A DNA stretch of 32,964 nt from Rhodocyclales bacterium (lineage in GTDB: Bacteria; Pseudomonadota; Gammaproteobacteria; Burkholderiales; Rhodocyclaceae). Position numbers and translations under genes: made by a program. The notes beneath the pieces are model-generated. The model did no database searches. It saw only the letters and a list, made by a program, of their open reading frames with translations, and was not told where the DNA came from. The DNA lies in contig JAIOPW010000121.1 of NCBI GenBank assembly GCA_021413665.1, forward strand, positions 1-32,964, in the 5' to 3' direction. The first letter of the stretch is position 1, and each line of letters begins with the position of its first letter. Below, piece by piece: positions 1-8,370 of this stretch.

Positions 1-183
1 GCCGAGATCGAGTCCTACCTGGACAAGGAAGATGCCCTCAACTGCGCCGGCAGCGCCAAGTCCGAGGGCCTTGGCATTTCCTTGCTCCGCCACCTGCGCG
101 GCGACGATCCCAACGCACTGGTGGGCCTGCCGCTGATCGCCTTGTGCGACATGCTGCGTGCCGAAGGGCTGGCTCTGCCATGA
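1..183 (+). CDS. Maf family nucleotide pyrophosphatase, C-terminal part (5' truncated by window)
   Basis: Open frame from base 1: [60 protein letters not shown], a Maf/YceF-like C-terminus (AGS-K-EG-G ... [11 protein letters not shown]). The stop overlaps the next ATG (ATGA). Confidence 0.85.
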   Translation, partial: AEIESYLDKEDALNCAGSAKSEGLGISLLRHLRGDDPNALVGLPLIALCDMLRAEGLALP

Positions 184-914
184 CCGACTCGTCAGCGCCG
201 CGAATGTCCGGCACGCTCTGGCTGCTGCCTGTCGCCCTCGGCGATACGCCATGGGAAGACTTCCTGCCGCCGAAAACACGCGCGGCGGCTTGCCGGCTGA
301 CCCATTTTGTCGTCGAAAACGCCAAGACGGCCCGTGCCGAGCTCAAGCGCATCGGCCACCCGGTGCCCTTGCGCGAACTGGCAATCGAGCAGTTGCCGGA
401 GACACCCACCGCGACGGAAATCGAGCGGCTGCTGGCGCCCCTGCTCTCGGGTCACGACCTGGGCCTGATGTCGGAGGCCGGCTGTCCCGCCGTAGCCGAT
501 CCGGGTGCCCTACTGGTGCGCCGCACCCACGAACTTGGCCTGGTCGTCAAGCCGCTGGTCGGCCCCTCCTCGCTTCTGCTGGCATTGATGGCCTCCGGGT
601 TGGACGGTCAGCACTTTGCCTTTCACGGCTACCTTCCGGCAAGGGAACCGGAGCGTGGCGCCCGCATTGCCGAACTTGAGAAAGAATCGGTCCGCCAGCG
701 ACAAGCGCAGATATTCATCGAAACCCCCTACCGGAATCTGGCCCTTTTCAGGTCGCTACTGCTTAAATGCGGGCCAGGGACACGCCTCTGCGTTGCGACC
801 GACCTGGGCCTTGGCAGCGAACAGATTCGGACACGACCCATCGCGGAATGGACGGCGGCACCATTACCCGACCTTGACAAGCGCCCCACCGTATTCCTGC
901 TGCTGGCGAATTGA
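180..914 (+). CDS. SAM-dependent methyltransferase, tetrapyrrole methylase / RsmI-like family
   Basis: [22 protein letters not shown]...[58 protein letters not shown] resembles the TP_methylase fold. The ATG overlaps the upstream Maf stop. Confidence 0.8.
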   Translation: MTDSSAPRMSGTLWLLPVALGDTPWEDFLPPKTRAAACRLTHFVVENAKTARAELKRIGHPVPLRELAIEQLPETPTATEIERLLAPLLSGHDLGLMSEAGCPAVADPGALLVRRTHELGLVVKPLVGPSSLLLALMASGLDGQHFAFHGYLPAREPERGARIAELEKESVRQRQAQIFIETPYRNLALFRSLLLKCGPGTRLCVATDLGLGSEQIRTRPIAEWTAAPLPDLDKRPTVFLLLAN

Positions 915-915
915 C

Positions 916-1914
916 GTGTCACGCCAGATCAGATTACTGCAACTGCTTGACTGGGATTCACCACACCAGAATGCCTCGCTGCGCCAGGAGCTGACAGCCG
1001 GATTGTTGCAACCGAAGGCACGTATCGCGCCCAAATTCTTCTATGACAGCCTGGGCTCGCGCCTGTTCGAGGCGATAACCGAACTGCCCGAGTACTACCC
1101 GACCAGAACCGAAGGCGCAATCTTCATTGAACATATGCCGGCCATCCGGCAGGCGCTGGGCGAGGACTTCACGCTGGTCGACCTCGGCTGCGGCAATTGT
1201 GGCAAGGCCGGCCGGCTTTTTCATGCCGGAACACTTCCCGCGCGCTACGTAGCGGTCGATATTTCGGTCGATTTCCTGCGTGAATCCCTGCAACACCTGA
1301 AACGGGAACTACCGGAAATCGAAATGATTGGTGTTGGCACTGATTTCACCCATGAACTCCAGTTACCCGACGATCTGCCGCTGGAGCGGCGGATGTTCTT
1401 TTATCCGGGCTCCAGCATCGGCAATTTCAGTCCAGCCGAAGCCGGCCGGTTTCTGCGGCAATTGACAGGTCGGATGGACGCTTCAGGAGGTCTGCTGATC
1501 GGTATCGACCTGATCAAGGATACCGCGCTGCTGAACGCGGCCTATGACGATGAACTTGGCGTGACCGCGGCTTTCAACCGAAACCTGCTGCGCCATGTCA
1601 ATACCCGGCTCGACGCCGATTTCAGCATCGGCGACTGGCGGCACGTTGCATTTTTCAACGCCGCCGAAGCGCGCATCGAAATGCATCTCGAAGCCCGTCG
1701 CGCAGTCGATGCCAGTTGGCCGGACGATACCGGCCACTGCCACAGGCACTTTACCGCCGGAGAGCGGATTCACACCGAGAACTCCTACAAGTATTCACCG
1801 GACAGCTTCAGGGAGCTCCTGCGGGATGCGGGATTCTCCGACATCCGGATGTGGACCGACCCGCGCGCCTGGTTTGCGCTGTTCTTCGCCCGTCAGACGC
1901 CCACGCTCACCTGA
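916..1914 (+). CDS. egtD: L-histidine N(alpha)-methyltransferase (hercynine synthesis), EgtD
   Basis: GTG start at 916 inside longer track ORF 616..1914. PKFFYDSLGSRLFEAITELPEYYPTRTE, VDLGCGNCGKAGRL, FYPGSSIGNFSPAEA and HTENSYKYSP are characteristic EgtD motifs. Confidence 0.92.
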   Translation: MSRQIRLLQLLDWDSPHQNASLRQELTAGLLQPKARIAPKFFYDSLGSRLFEAITELPEYYPTRTEGAIFIEHMPAIRQALGEDFTLVDLGCGNCGKAGRLFHAGTLPARYVAVDISVDFLRESLQHLKRELPEIEMIGVGTDFTHELQLPDDLPLERRMFFYPGSSIGNFSPAEAGRFLRQLTGRMDASGGLLIGIDLIKDTALLNAAYDDELGVTAAFNRNLLRHVNTRLDADFSIGDWRHVAFFNAAEARIEMHLEARRAVDASWPDDTGHCHRHFTAGERIHTENSYKYSPDSFRELLRDAGFSDIRMWTDPRAWFALFFARQTPTLT

Positions 1915-2957
1915 GCCGCACCTGATGCCAAGTGCCCGATCGCGGCCGCCGCCGCGAAGCCATCGGCGTGAAACACGGCCAGTACCTCATCCACGGCGTC
2001 CGGAGCGCAGGCTACGAGCAGCCCGCCGCTGGTTTGCGGATCGGTCAGCAGCGCTCGCTGCATGGGCGTGATCGCCGGATCAAGCACGACGTCATCGCCG
2101 TAGGCCATCCAGTTGCGCGCCGACGCGCCGGTTATGTAACCCGCCGTCGCCAGCCGCTCCACATCGGACAAGAGCGGGACTTTCCCCATCACGAGCGTCG
2201 CCGACAATTTCGCGCCGCGACACACCTCAAGCAAGTGGCCCAACAGGCCGAAACCGGTGACATCGGTCATGGCGTGCACCGCATCGAGATGGGCAAGATG
2301 CTTGCCCGGTGTATTGAGTTTGGTCGTGCTGGCGATCATTGCAGCATAGCCGGCGGTATCCAGTGCGCCCTTCTTCAGTGCCGCCGAAAGTACGCCGACG
2401 CCAAGCGGCTTGCCCAGGATCAGTACATCGCCCGACCGGGCCGCGGCATTGGTCTTGACCTTGCCGGGATGAACCAGCCCCAGCGCCACCAGACCATAAA
2501 TCGGCTCAACCGAGTCGATCGTATGGCCGCCGGCAATAGGGATGCCGGCCGCAGCACAGACGCTTTCGCCACCTTCCAGTATCTTGCCAATGACCTCGAG
2601 CGGCAACTTGTCGATCGGCATGCCGACCAGGGCCAGCGCCATGATCGGCGTACCACCCATGGCATACACATCGCTGATCGCATTGGTCGCGGCAATCCGG
2701 CCAAAGTCGTAGGGATCATCGACGATGGGCATGAAGAAGTCCGTCGTTGCGATCAGGGCCTGCTCGTCGTTCAGGCGATACACGGCCGCGTCATCGGCTG
2801 TCTCGATGCCGACCATCAATTCCTTCGGGACCGGCCAGCCTTTGACGCCGCGCAGGATTTCGGACAATAGACCGGGTGCGACCTTGCAGCCACAGCCGCC
2901 ACCATGGCTGAACGAGGTCAGGTGAACCGGAGATACAGGGGTCTTTGGGGAATTCAT
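1893..2957 (-). CDS. senC: Selenide, water dikinase (selenophosphate synthase), SelD/SenC
   Basis: MNSPKTPVSPVHLTSFSHGGGCGCKVAPGLLSEIL...DDAAVYRLNDEQALIATTDFFMPIVDDPYDFGRIAATNAISDVYAMGG; classic SelD with a Cys active-site motif (GGGCGCK). Starts possible at GTG 2969 or ATG 2957. Called SenC because of its sen neighbours. Confidence 0.93.
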   Translation of the reverse strand: MNSPKTPVSPVHLTSFSHGGGCGCKVAPGLLSEILRGVKGWPVPKELMVGIETADDAAVYRLNDEQALIATTDFFMPIVDDPYDFGRIAATNAISDVYAMGGTPIMALALVGMPIDKLPLEVIGKILEGGESVCAAAGIPIAGGHTIDSVEPIYGLVALGLVHPGKVKTNAAARSGDVLILGKPLGVGVLSAALKKGALDTAGYAAMIASTTKLNTPGKHLAHLDAVHAMTDVTGFGLLGHLLEVCRGAKLSATLVMGKVPLLSDVERLATAGYITGASARNWMAYGDDVVLDPAITPMQRALLTDPQTSGGLLVACAPDAVDEVLAVFHADGFAAAAAIGHLASGAAQVSVGV

Positions 2958-2965
2958 TGCATTAG

Positions 2966-3928
2966 TCACCTTGTCATTCGCGGGATAGCGCAAACAGCCG
3001 CACATTCATTTTCCGGAGAGAACAAGGATACCCTCTCGGCACAGCGCCGGGAAAGGGTCGCGTAATATGCGGGATCGCTCATCGCGCTGAGAATCAATTG
3101 TGCCAGAGCGGCATCGTCGCCCACCGGGAACCAGCCCGGATAGTCGGCGCCGAGCATGCCCCGATTGCCCGCAATATCGCTGCCGAGTACCGGAACGCCG
3201 CTGGTGACGGCCTCGATCAATACGTTGGCGCCGCCCTCCATGAGGGAGGGCAGCAACAGCAGGCGACAACACTTGAGACGCTGACGGGTGGCCGCCTGCG
3301 ACAATGGACCAAGCCAGTGATAGCGCCGGTCGCCGTCAGCCAGACTGGCCACTTCGGCCGCAAGGCGGGTATCCAGCGCTGCACCTATGTGAAACAGGCG
3401 CAGCGGAAGTTCAGGGGGCAGCCGCAGCAGTGCCCGCACGGCGGTGAGCGGATCCTTTTCGGGCCGCTGATGTCCCACCAGGGCCAGGTCAAAATAACGA
3501 CTGCTGTGTCGTCCGGGCAGCAATGAACGCGCCGACTGGTAAATCACCATCGCCTTGGCCGCATACTCGGCCGGCAACTCGCGCAACCCCTCCGCTTGCA
3601 GCACAACCAGGCAACCGGCAAGGGCGAGCGAGCGTTGCGCCTCCTCGTCGGTACGAATGTCGCGATAAAGATCGGTGCCCGTCAGAACCAGCGTCAAGGA
3701 CCGTTGCGGATAAACTGCCGCAAACCGCGCGATGGAAGTTGCGGATCGCCGCGCGTGGAGGGCGATCATCATGTCGTCATCGGCCCCACTCCACTCGCGC
3801 TCGATACGAACCCGGGCCTGGGAAGCAAGGCATCGCGCCCAGCGCCTTGCCGTATGCCAGTTGCCGTTATTGGCGCTGGCCAATGCCGGACTGACAATGA
3901 CGACGGAGGGAGGATTTCTAATGGACAC
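2966..3928 (-). CDS. senB: Selenosugar synthase SenB (GT-B glycosyltransferase-like, TIGR04348-type)
   Basis: SVVIVSPALASANNGNWHTARRWARCLASQARVRIEREWSGADDDMMIALHARRSATSIARFAAVYPQRSLTLVLTGTDLYRDI...EGGANVLIEAVTSGVPVLGSDIAGNRGMLGADYPGWFPVGD. The NNGNW-TA-RWA and LHARRSA--I motifs match my memory of SenB/TIGR04348, and the gene sits between senC and senA. Start is GTG 3928 or TTG 3952. Confidence 0.88.
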   Translation of the reverse strand: MSIRNPPSVVIVSPALASANNGNWHTARRWARCLASQARVRIEREWSGADDDMMIALHARRSATSIARFAAVYPQRSLTLVLTGTDLYRDIRTDEEAQRSLALAGCLVVLQAEGLRELPAEYAAKAMVIYQSARSLLPGRHSSRYFDLALVGHQRPEKDPLTAVRALLRLPPELPLRLFHIGAALDTRLAAEVASLADGDRRYHWLGPLSQAATRQRLKCCRLLLLPSLMEGGANVLIEAVTSGVPVLGSDIAGNRGMLGADYPGWFPVGDDAALAQLILSAMSDPAYYATLSRRCAERVSLFSPENECAAVCAIPRMTR

Positions 3929-5123
3929 GCCTGATCTGCGGACTGCCGACAAAGACCTGCTTGCACAAGCACTGCTGGATGCACGCGATTATACGATCAG
4001 TCTGCTCAATGGCTGGGCAGCCTGGCAGGACGGTGCCGGCGACGAAGGCATGGCGTCGGCCGACCCGCGACATCCGCCCTTTCTTAACATCATCAATCCG
4101 CCCCTGTGGGAACTCGGTCATGTCGCATGGTTCATGGAATACTGGTGCCGGCGCTACCGGGGAGCAGCCACGACGCCACATCCGTCCCGACTGGCCGATG
4201 CCGACCGATGGTACGACTCGCGCCACGTCGCGCACGACAGCCGCTGGCACCTCGACCTGCCGGACTGGAATGCCACACGGCGCTACCTGGCTGACTCGCT
4301 CGACGCCGCGCTCGACGATCTGGTCAGGCGCCCCGACACCGATCCGGGCCTCTACTTTCACCGTCTCGCCCTGTTCCATGAAGATATGCATGACGAAGCC
4401 TTTCGCTACACCTGCCAGACACTGGGCTGGCCGGCCCGCGATGGACTTGCCGTGCTTTCCGCCGCCACCGACCTGGAAATGGATCACGGCGAGTTCCTGA
4501 TGGGCAGTTCTGCGCAGCGCATGGGCTTCATCTTCGACAATGAAAAATGGGCACATCCGCGGCGTGTCGCGAACTTCGCGATTTCGACCACGCCGACGCG
4601 AAACTCGGAGTACCAGGCCTTCGTCGAGGCGGACGGTTACCTTCAGGCGCACTGGTGGTCGCCAGAAGGTCGTGCCTGGCTTGCCGCCACCGCGCAGACC
4701 ATGCCGCGCTATTGGCGCCACGAACTGGGACGCTGGCAACAAAGGCGTTTTGCGAACTGGATCGATCTTGTTCCCGAACAGCCCGTGGTACACATCACCC
4801 TCCACGAGGCCGAGGCTTGGTGCCGCTGGGCAGGCCGTCGGCTGCCCAGCGAAGCCGAATGGGAATACGCCGCCCTGCACGGCGGTGCTTTCGACTGGGG
4901 AAGCCAGGTTTGGGAATGGACCGCCAGCGCGTTCGAGCCCTACCCCGGCTTCAGCCCCGACCCCTACGCAGAATATGCCGCACCGTTCTTTCATACCCAC
5001 CGCAGCGTGCGCGGTGGCTCCTTCGCCACTCGCGGCCGCATGCTCGACCCGCGCTACCGAAACTACTACCAGCCTTACCGCGATGACATTTTCATCGGCT
5101 TTCGCACGTGCCGGATGGAATGA
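3921..5123 (+). CDS. senA: Selenoneine synthase SenA (EgtB-like non-heme iron enzyme with FGE-sulfatase fold)
   Basis: ATG at 3921 preceded by GGAGGGAGGA (3905-3914). DinB-like N-terminus (PPLWELGHVAWFMEYWCRR ... LYFHRLALFHEDMHDEAFRYTCQTLGW) and FGE/EgtB C-terminus (RRLPSEAEWEYAA ... SQVWEWTASAFEPYPGFSPDPYAEYAAPFF ... VRGGSFATRGRMLDPRYRNYYQPYRDDIFIGFRTC). Confidence 0.9.
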   Translation: MDTPDLRTADKDLLAQALLDARDYTISLLNGWAAWQDGAGDEGMASADPRHPPFLNIINPPLWELGHVAWFMEYWCRRYRGAATTPHPSRLADADRWYDSRHVAHDSRWHLDLPDWNATRRYLADSLDAALDDLVRRPDTDPGLYFHRLALFHEDMHDEAFRYTCQTLGWPARDGLAVLSAATDLEMDHGEFLMGSSAQRMGFIFDNEKWAHPRRVANFAISTTPTRNSEYQAFVEADGYLQAHWWSPEGRAWLAATAQTMPRYWRHELGRWQQRRFANWIDLVPEQPVVHITLHEAEAWCRWAGRRLPSEAEWEYAALHGGAFDWGSQVWEWTASAFEPYPGFSPDPYAEYAAPFFHTHRSVRGGSFATRGRMLDPRYRNYYQPYRDDIFIGFRTCRME

Positions 5124-5127
5124 AGGT

Positions 5128-5439
5128 TCAGATACGCTGAATCGCAAACAAGGCCAGGAACCCTGCGCCAATGGTCAGCAGGGCGTTGCGCCACTTCGCG
5201 GCTACGGCGATGGCCACGAGGCCAGCCCAGAGACGAGGATTGTCCGCGCCAAGCATCATCTCGCCCTGAACCAGCAACAGCTCGGGCGCCGTCAGGGCAG
5301 TCAGCGCCGCAATCGGCACGAAAGGCAGAAGCCGGCGGAACCATGTCGGCGGCTGATAGTGCCCTTCAGCCGCGATGAATGAATAGCGGATGCAAAACGT
5401 GATGACGCCGCAGGCCACCATCAGCCACCAGATGTTCAC
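5128..5439 (-). CDS. azlD: AzlD family branched-chain amino acid transport subunit
   Basis: MNIWWLMVACGVITFCIRYSFIAAEGHYQPPTWFRRLLPFVPIAALTALTAPELLL; small AzlD-type membrane protein overlapping azlC by 4 bp. Confidence 0.88.
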   Translation of the reverse strand: MNIWWLMVACGVITFCIRYSFIAAEGHYQPPTWFRRLLPFVPIAALTALTAPELLLVQGEMMLGADNPRLWAGLVAIAVAAKWRNALLTIGAGFLALFAIQRI

Positions 5440-6131
5440 CGCCTCCTCGCTGTCAAGGCCGTCCCGACGGCAAGCCCGGCCAGCGCGGCAAGGAACAGGC
5501 CCATCTTGTACGGCAGCGCGGCCAATGCTACCGCCGCTGCGGCGGCGACCAGCGCGGACGCCAATAGCGCGCGGCTTTCTATCATTGGCACCACGATGGC
5601 AATGAAGGTGAGCGGCAGGGCAAATTCAAGCCCGAGATTCGACGGCAGTTGTGCGCCGGCCAGCACCCCCGCCAAAGTCGCCACCTGCCAGCCAGCCCAC
5701 AAGCCGAAGCCGGAGCCAAACAGTATCCAGTGCGCGTGCGTCGACTGCGGTGAATTCGGCTTGACGGCCATGAGATGCGGAATCGCCGCGGCATAAGCCT
5801 CATCGGTCAGCAGATAGGCCAACAGGATTTTCCAGCGCCGCGGCAGGTGCGCCAGCATCGGCGCCACCGATGCGCTATAAAGCGCATGGCGCAGGTTAAC
5901 CAGGCTTACCGCGCCGGCGCTGAGCAGCAGCGGCGCGCCAGCGGCGACCAGTTGCGCCAGCAGGAATTGCGCCGAGCCGGCAAAGACGATTGACGACATC
6001 GCCATCGCCGCCAGGGGCTGGATGCCGCTTTGCAGCGCCACCACACCATAGATCACGCCAAATGGCGCAACACCCAGCAGGATCGGCATGACCGAGCGCA
6101 ATCCAAGGGAAAATGCCTGTGAGCGGTTCAT
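5436..6131 (-). CDS. azlC: AzlC family ABC-type/branched-chain amino acid permease
   Basis: MNRSQAFSLGLRSVMPILLGVAPFGVIYGVVALQSGIQPLAAMAMSSIVFAGSAQFLLAQLVAAGAP; AzlC signature. The track ORF 5436..6311 is over-extended upstream. Confidence 0.9.
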   Translation of the reverse strand: MNRSQAFSLGLRSVMPILLGVAPFGVIYGVVALQSGIQPLAAMAMSSIVFAGSAQFLLAQLVAAGAPLLLSAGAVSLVNLRHALYSASVAPMLAHLPRRWKILLAYLLTDEAYAAAIPHLMAVKPNSPQSTHAHWILFGSGFGLWAGWQVATLAGVLAGAQLPSNLGLEFALPLTFIAIVVPMIESRALLASALVAAAAAVALAALPYKMGLFLAALAGLAVGTALTARRR

Positions 6132-7012
6132 TTTCGCACCGGCAGATTGACCAGCACGATGCCACCCACCACCATCGCCGCAGCGATGAAAAAGTGCAGG
6201 CTGGGCTGGTCGCCCATCAACAGCATGCCGAACCAGACTCCAAACAGGGGCGTAAGGAAGGAGAACACCAGCAGGCGGCCCGCAAGATAACGCGTCAATA
6301 ACCAGAACCAAGCCAGATAGCTGATGAAGGCCACCACCACGACCTGGTAGGCCATGGCCCAGAAAGTCGGCGCTGACAGGACGGCGATGCCGCGCTCGCC
6401 GACCAGCCAGGACAGGGGAAACATCACCGCGGCCGATACTACCAGCTGGTATAGCAGAACCTTGGTCGCCGTCACCCTCGCCAGCGCCGTGGCGCGGATC
6501 AGCACCGTGGTCGCCGCCCAGAAGAGCGCCGCCAATACGCCGAACGCGTCACCCAGAAAACTGCCGCCCGAGGCCTTGTCGATGAAGGCCAGCACCAACC
6601 CGGCAAAGGCAAGCAGAACGCCGGCCCCTTGGCGCCAGCCCATGCGCTCACCTGGAACGAAAAAGTGCAGGCCGAGCACGGTAAAGCATGGCGCGGTATA
6701 CAAAAAAACCACCATGCGTGAAACCGTCGTGCGGTCCACGCCGACAAAGATGAAAACGAACTCCAGACCGAACAACAGGCCGGCAAGCAGCCCGGGGCGC
6801 AGTGACTGGTCGCGGCCGAACAATGCGATACCGCGCCAGCGCGCCCAGGCATAGACCAGCATTGCCCCCAGACCGGAGCGCAGACCCGCCTGCATGATCG
6901 GGCTGATTTCGGCAACAGCGAATTTCATCGCTACCTGCTGGAAGCCCCATATGGCGCAAAGCAGCACCATCAGACCGAAGGCGGTGGCACCGGGAGCAAT
7001 GCGCTGGTTCAT
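6128..7012 (-). CDS. EamA/DMT family transporter
   Basis: About 10 hydrophobic segments in two EamA-like halves (MVLLCAIWGFQQVAMKFAVAEISPIMQAGLRSGLGAML ...); overlaps azlC start by 4 bp. Confidence 0.88.
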   Translation of the reverse strand: MNQRIAPGATAFGLMVLLCAIWGFQQVAMKFAVAEISPIMQAGLRSGLGAMLVYAWARWRGIALFGRDQSLRPGLLAGLLFGLEFVFIFVGVDRTTVSRMVVFLYTAPCFTVLGLHFFVPGERMGWRQGAGVLLAFAGLVLAFIDKASGGSFLGDAFGVLAALFWAATTVLIRATALARVTATKVLLYQLVVSAAVMFPLSWLVGERGIAVLSAPTFWAMAYQVVVVAFISYLAWFWLLTRYLAGRLLVFSFLTPLFGVWFGMLLMGDQPSLHFFIAAAMVVGGIVLVNLPVRK

Positions 7013-7347
7013 GCCGTCAGCGGGTTCAGCGGCGGCAATTGATGGTGCCGCCTGGCCTCGTTGCAGGCCTCGTCGCCACGACCGACAGCGGCCAGCGGTG
7101 CGAAGTCACGACAGGCGCTGGGGCGAAATTCGTAAATGGCGCAGGACGCCGAGTCGCCGATGATGCCACGCAACGCGACGCAGCGGTATGGCGAACTCGC
7201 CGTACCGCGCATGCACACCAGTTGCGAGGTCATCGGATCGATCAGGCCTGCCGGTACGCGGCCGCCCGGCAAATCGTCAACCTCTTCGACGTGAAAGGAA
7301 ACGCGGTACGTAGCGCAGCAGGCGCCGCAACACTGGCAGTGATTCAC
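7009..7347 (-). CDS. YkgJ family cysteine cluster protein
   Basis: MNHCQCCGACCATYRVSFHVEEVDDLPGGRVPAGL...CVALRGIIGDSASCAIYEFRPSACRDFAP; CxxCxxxC cluster followed by C-IY--RP-AC. Confidence 0.85.
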   Translation of the reverse strand: MNHCQCCGACCATYRVSFHVEEVDDLPGGRVPAGLIDPMTSQLVCMRGTASSPYRCVALRGIIGDSASCAIYEFRPSACRDFAPLAAVGRGDEACNEARRHHQLPPLNPLTA

Positions 7348-7353
7348 GACAGA

Positions 7354-8364
7354 TCACAAAAGGAACTGCCCCACCCACCAGGCGATCGCGGCTATCAGCG
7401 CACTGGCCGGGATGGTCAGAACCCAGGCCCAGACGATGCTGCCAGCCACGCCCCAGCGCACATTGCTGGGACCCTTTGAGGTACCGACGCCGACGATGGC
7501 GCCGGTGATCGTGTGCGTTGTAGACACCGGTATGCCCAGTGTAGTGGCCATGAACAGGGTAATCGCGCCGCCGGTCTCGGCGCAAAAACCACCGACCGGG
7601 CGCAACTTGGTAATGCGCTGCCCCATGGTCTTGACGATGCGCCAGCCGCCGAACATCGTGCCCAGGCCCATCGCCGCGTAACAGGAAAACACCACCCACA
7701 TCGGTACCGACTCCCCGGTCTGCAAGATACCGGCGGCGAGCAGCAGCATCCAGATAATGCCGATGGTCTTCTGTGCGTCGTTGCCACCGTGACCGAGGCT
7801 GTAGAAGGCCGCCGACACCAGTTGCAGGCGGCGGAAACTCTTGTCCACCTTGCGCGGCGTACTTCGGTTCGCCAACCACGACACCGCCACCATCAGAGTC
7901 CCACCGAGGATGAAGCCGAGCAGCGGCGCAATCAGTATGAAGGCGACAACCTTGCCGATGCCGGCCCAGACCAGTGATCCGGTACCGGCCTTGGCCATCG
8001 CAGCCCCCGCCAAGCCACCGATCAGGGCGTGGGACGAGCTTGAAGGAATGCCGTAGTACCAGGTGATGATGTTCCAAGCGATGGCGCCTATCAAGGCACC
8101 AAACACCACATAATGATCGACGATGGCCGGATCGATGGTGCCCTTGCCGACAGTGCTGGCCACCTTCAACTGGAACACCGCAATCGCCACCACGTTGAAG
8201 AAGGCCGCCCAGGCCACCGCGTGCTGCGGTTTCAGAACACCGGTAGAAACAATGGTGGCGATGGAATTTGCCGCATCGTGAAAGCCATTCATGAAATCGA
8301 AGACCAGCGCCAGCAGCACCAGCACCACGATCACCGTCAGACTCATCTCGACCGCTTGCATCAC
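7354..8364 (-). CDS. Inorganic phosphate transporter, Pit family
   Basis: FDFMNGFHDAANSIATIVSTGVLKPQHAVAWAAFFN ... GIPSSSSHALIGGLAGAAMA ... GIPVSTTHTITGAIVGVG; Pit family signature repeats. Confidence 0.93.
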   Translation of the reverse strand: MMQAVEMSLTVIVVLVLLALVFDFMNGFHDAANSIATIVSTGVLKPQHAVAWAAFFNVVAIAVFQLKVASTVGKGTIDPAIVDHYVVFGALIGAIAWNIITWYYGIPSSSSHALIGGLAGAAMAKAGTGSLVWAGIGKVVAFILIAPLLGFILGGTLMVAVSWLANRSTPRKVDKSFRRLQLVSAAFYSLGHGGNDAQKTIGIIWMLLLAAGILQTGESVPMWVVFSCYAAMGLGTMFGGWRIVKTMGQRITKLRPVGGFCAETGGAITLFMATTLGIPVSTTHTITGAIVGVGTSKGPSNVRWGVAGSIVWAWVLTIPASALIAAIAWWVGQFLL

Positions 8365-8370
8365 GGTCGC

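Noticed and set aside
1932-2870. 312 aa plus-strand ORF antisense to senC
   Set aside because: Shadow ORF; His/Arg/Gln-rich translation with no domain resemblance.
3918-5171. 417 aa minus-strand ORF antisense to senA
   Set aside because: Shadow ORF typical of high-GC coding DNA. Composition is low-complexity and the plus strand carries a clear SenA protein.
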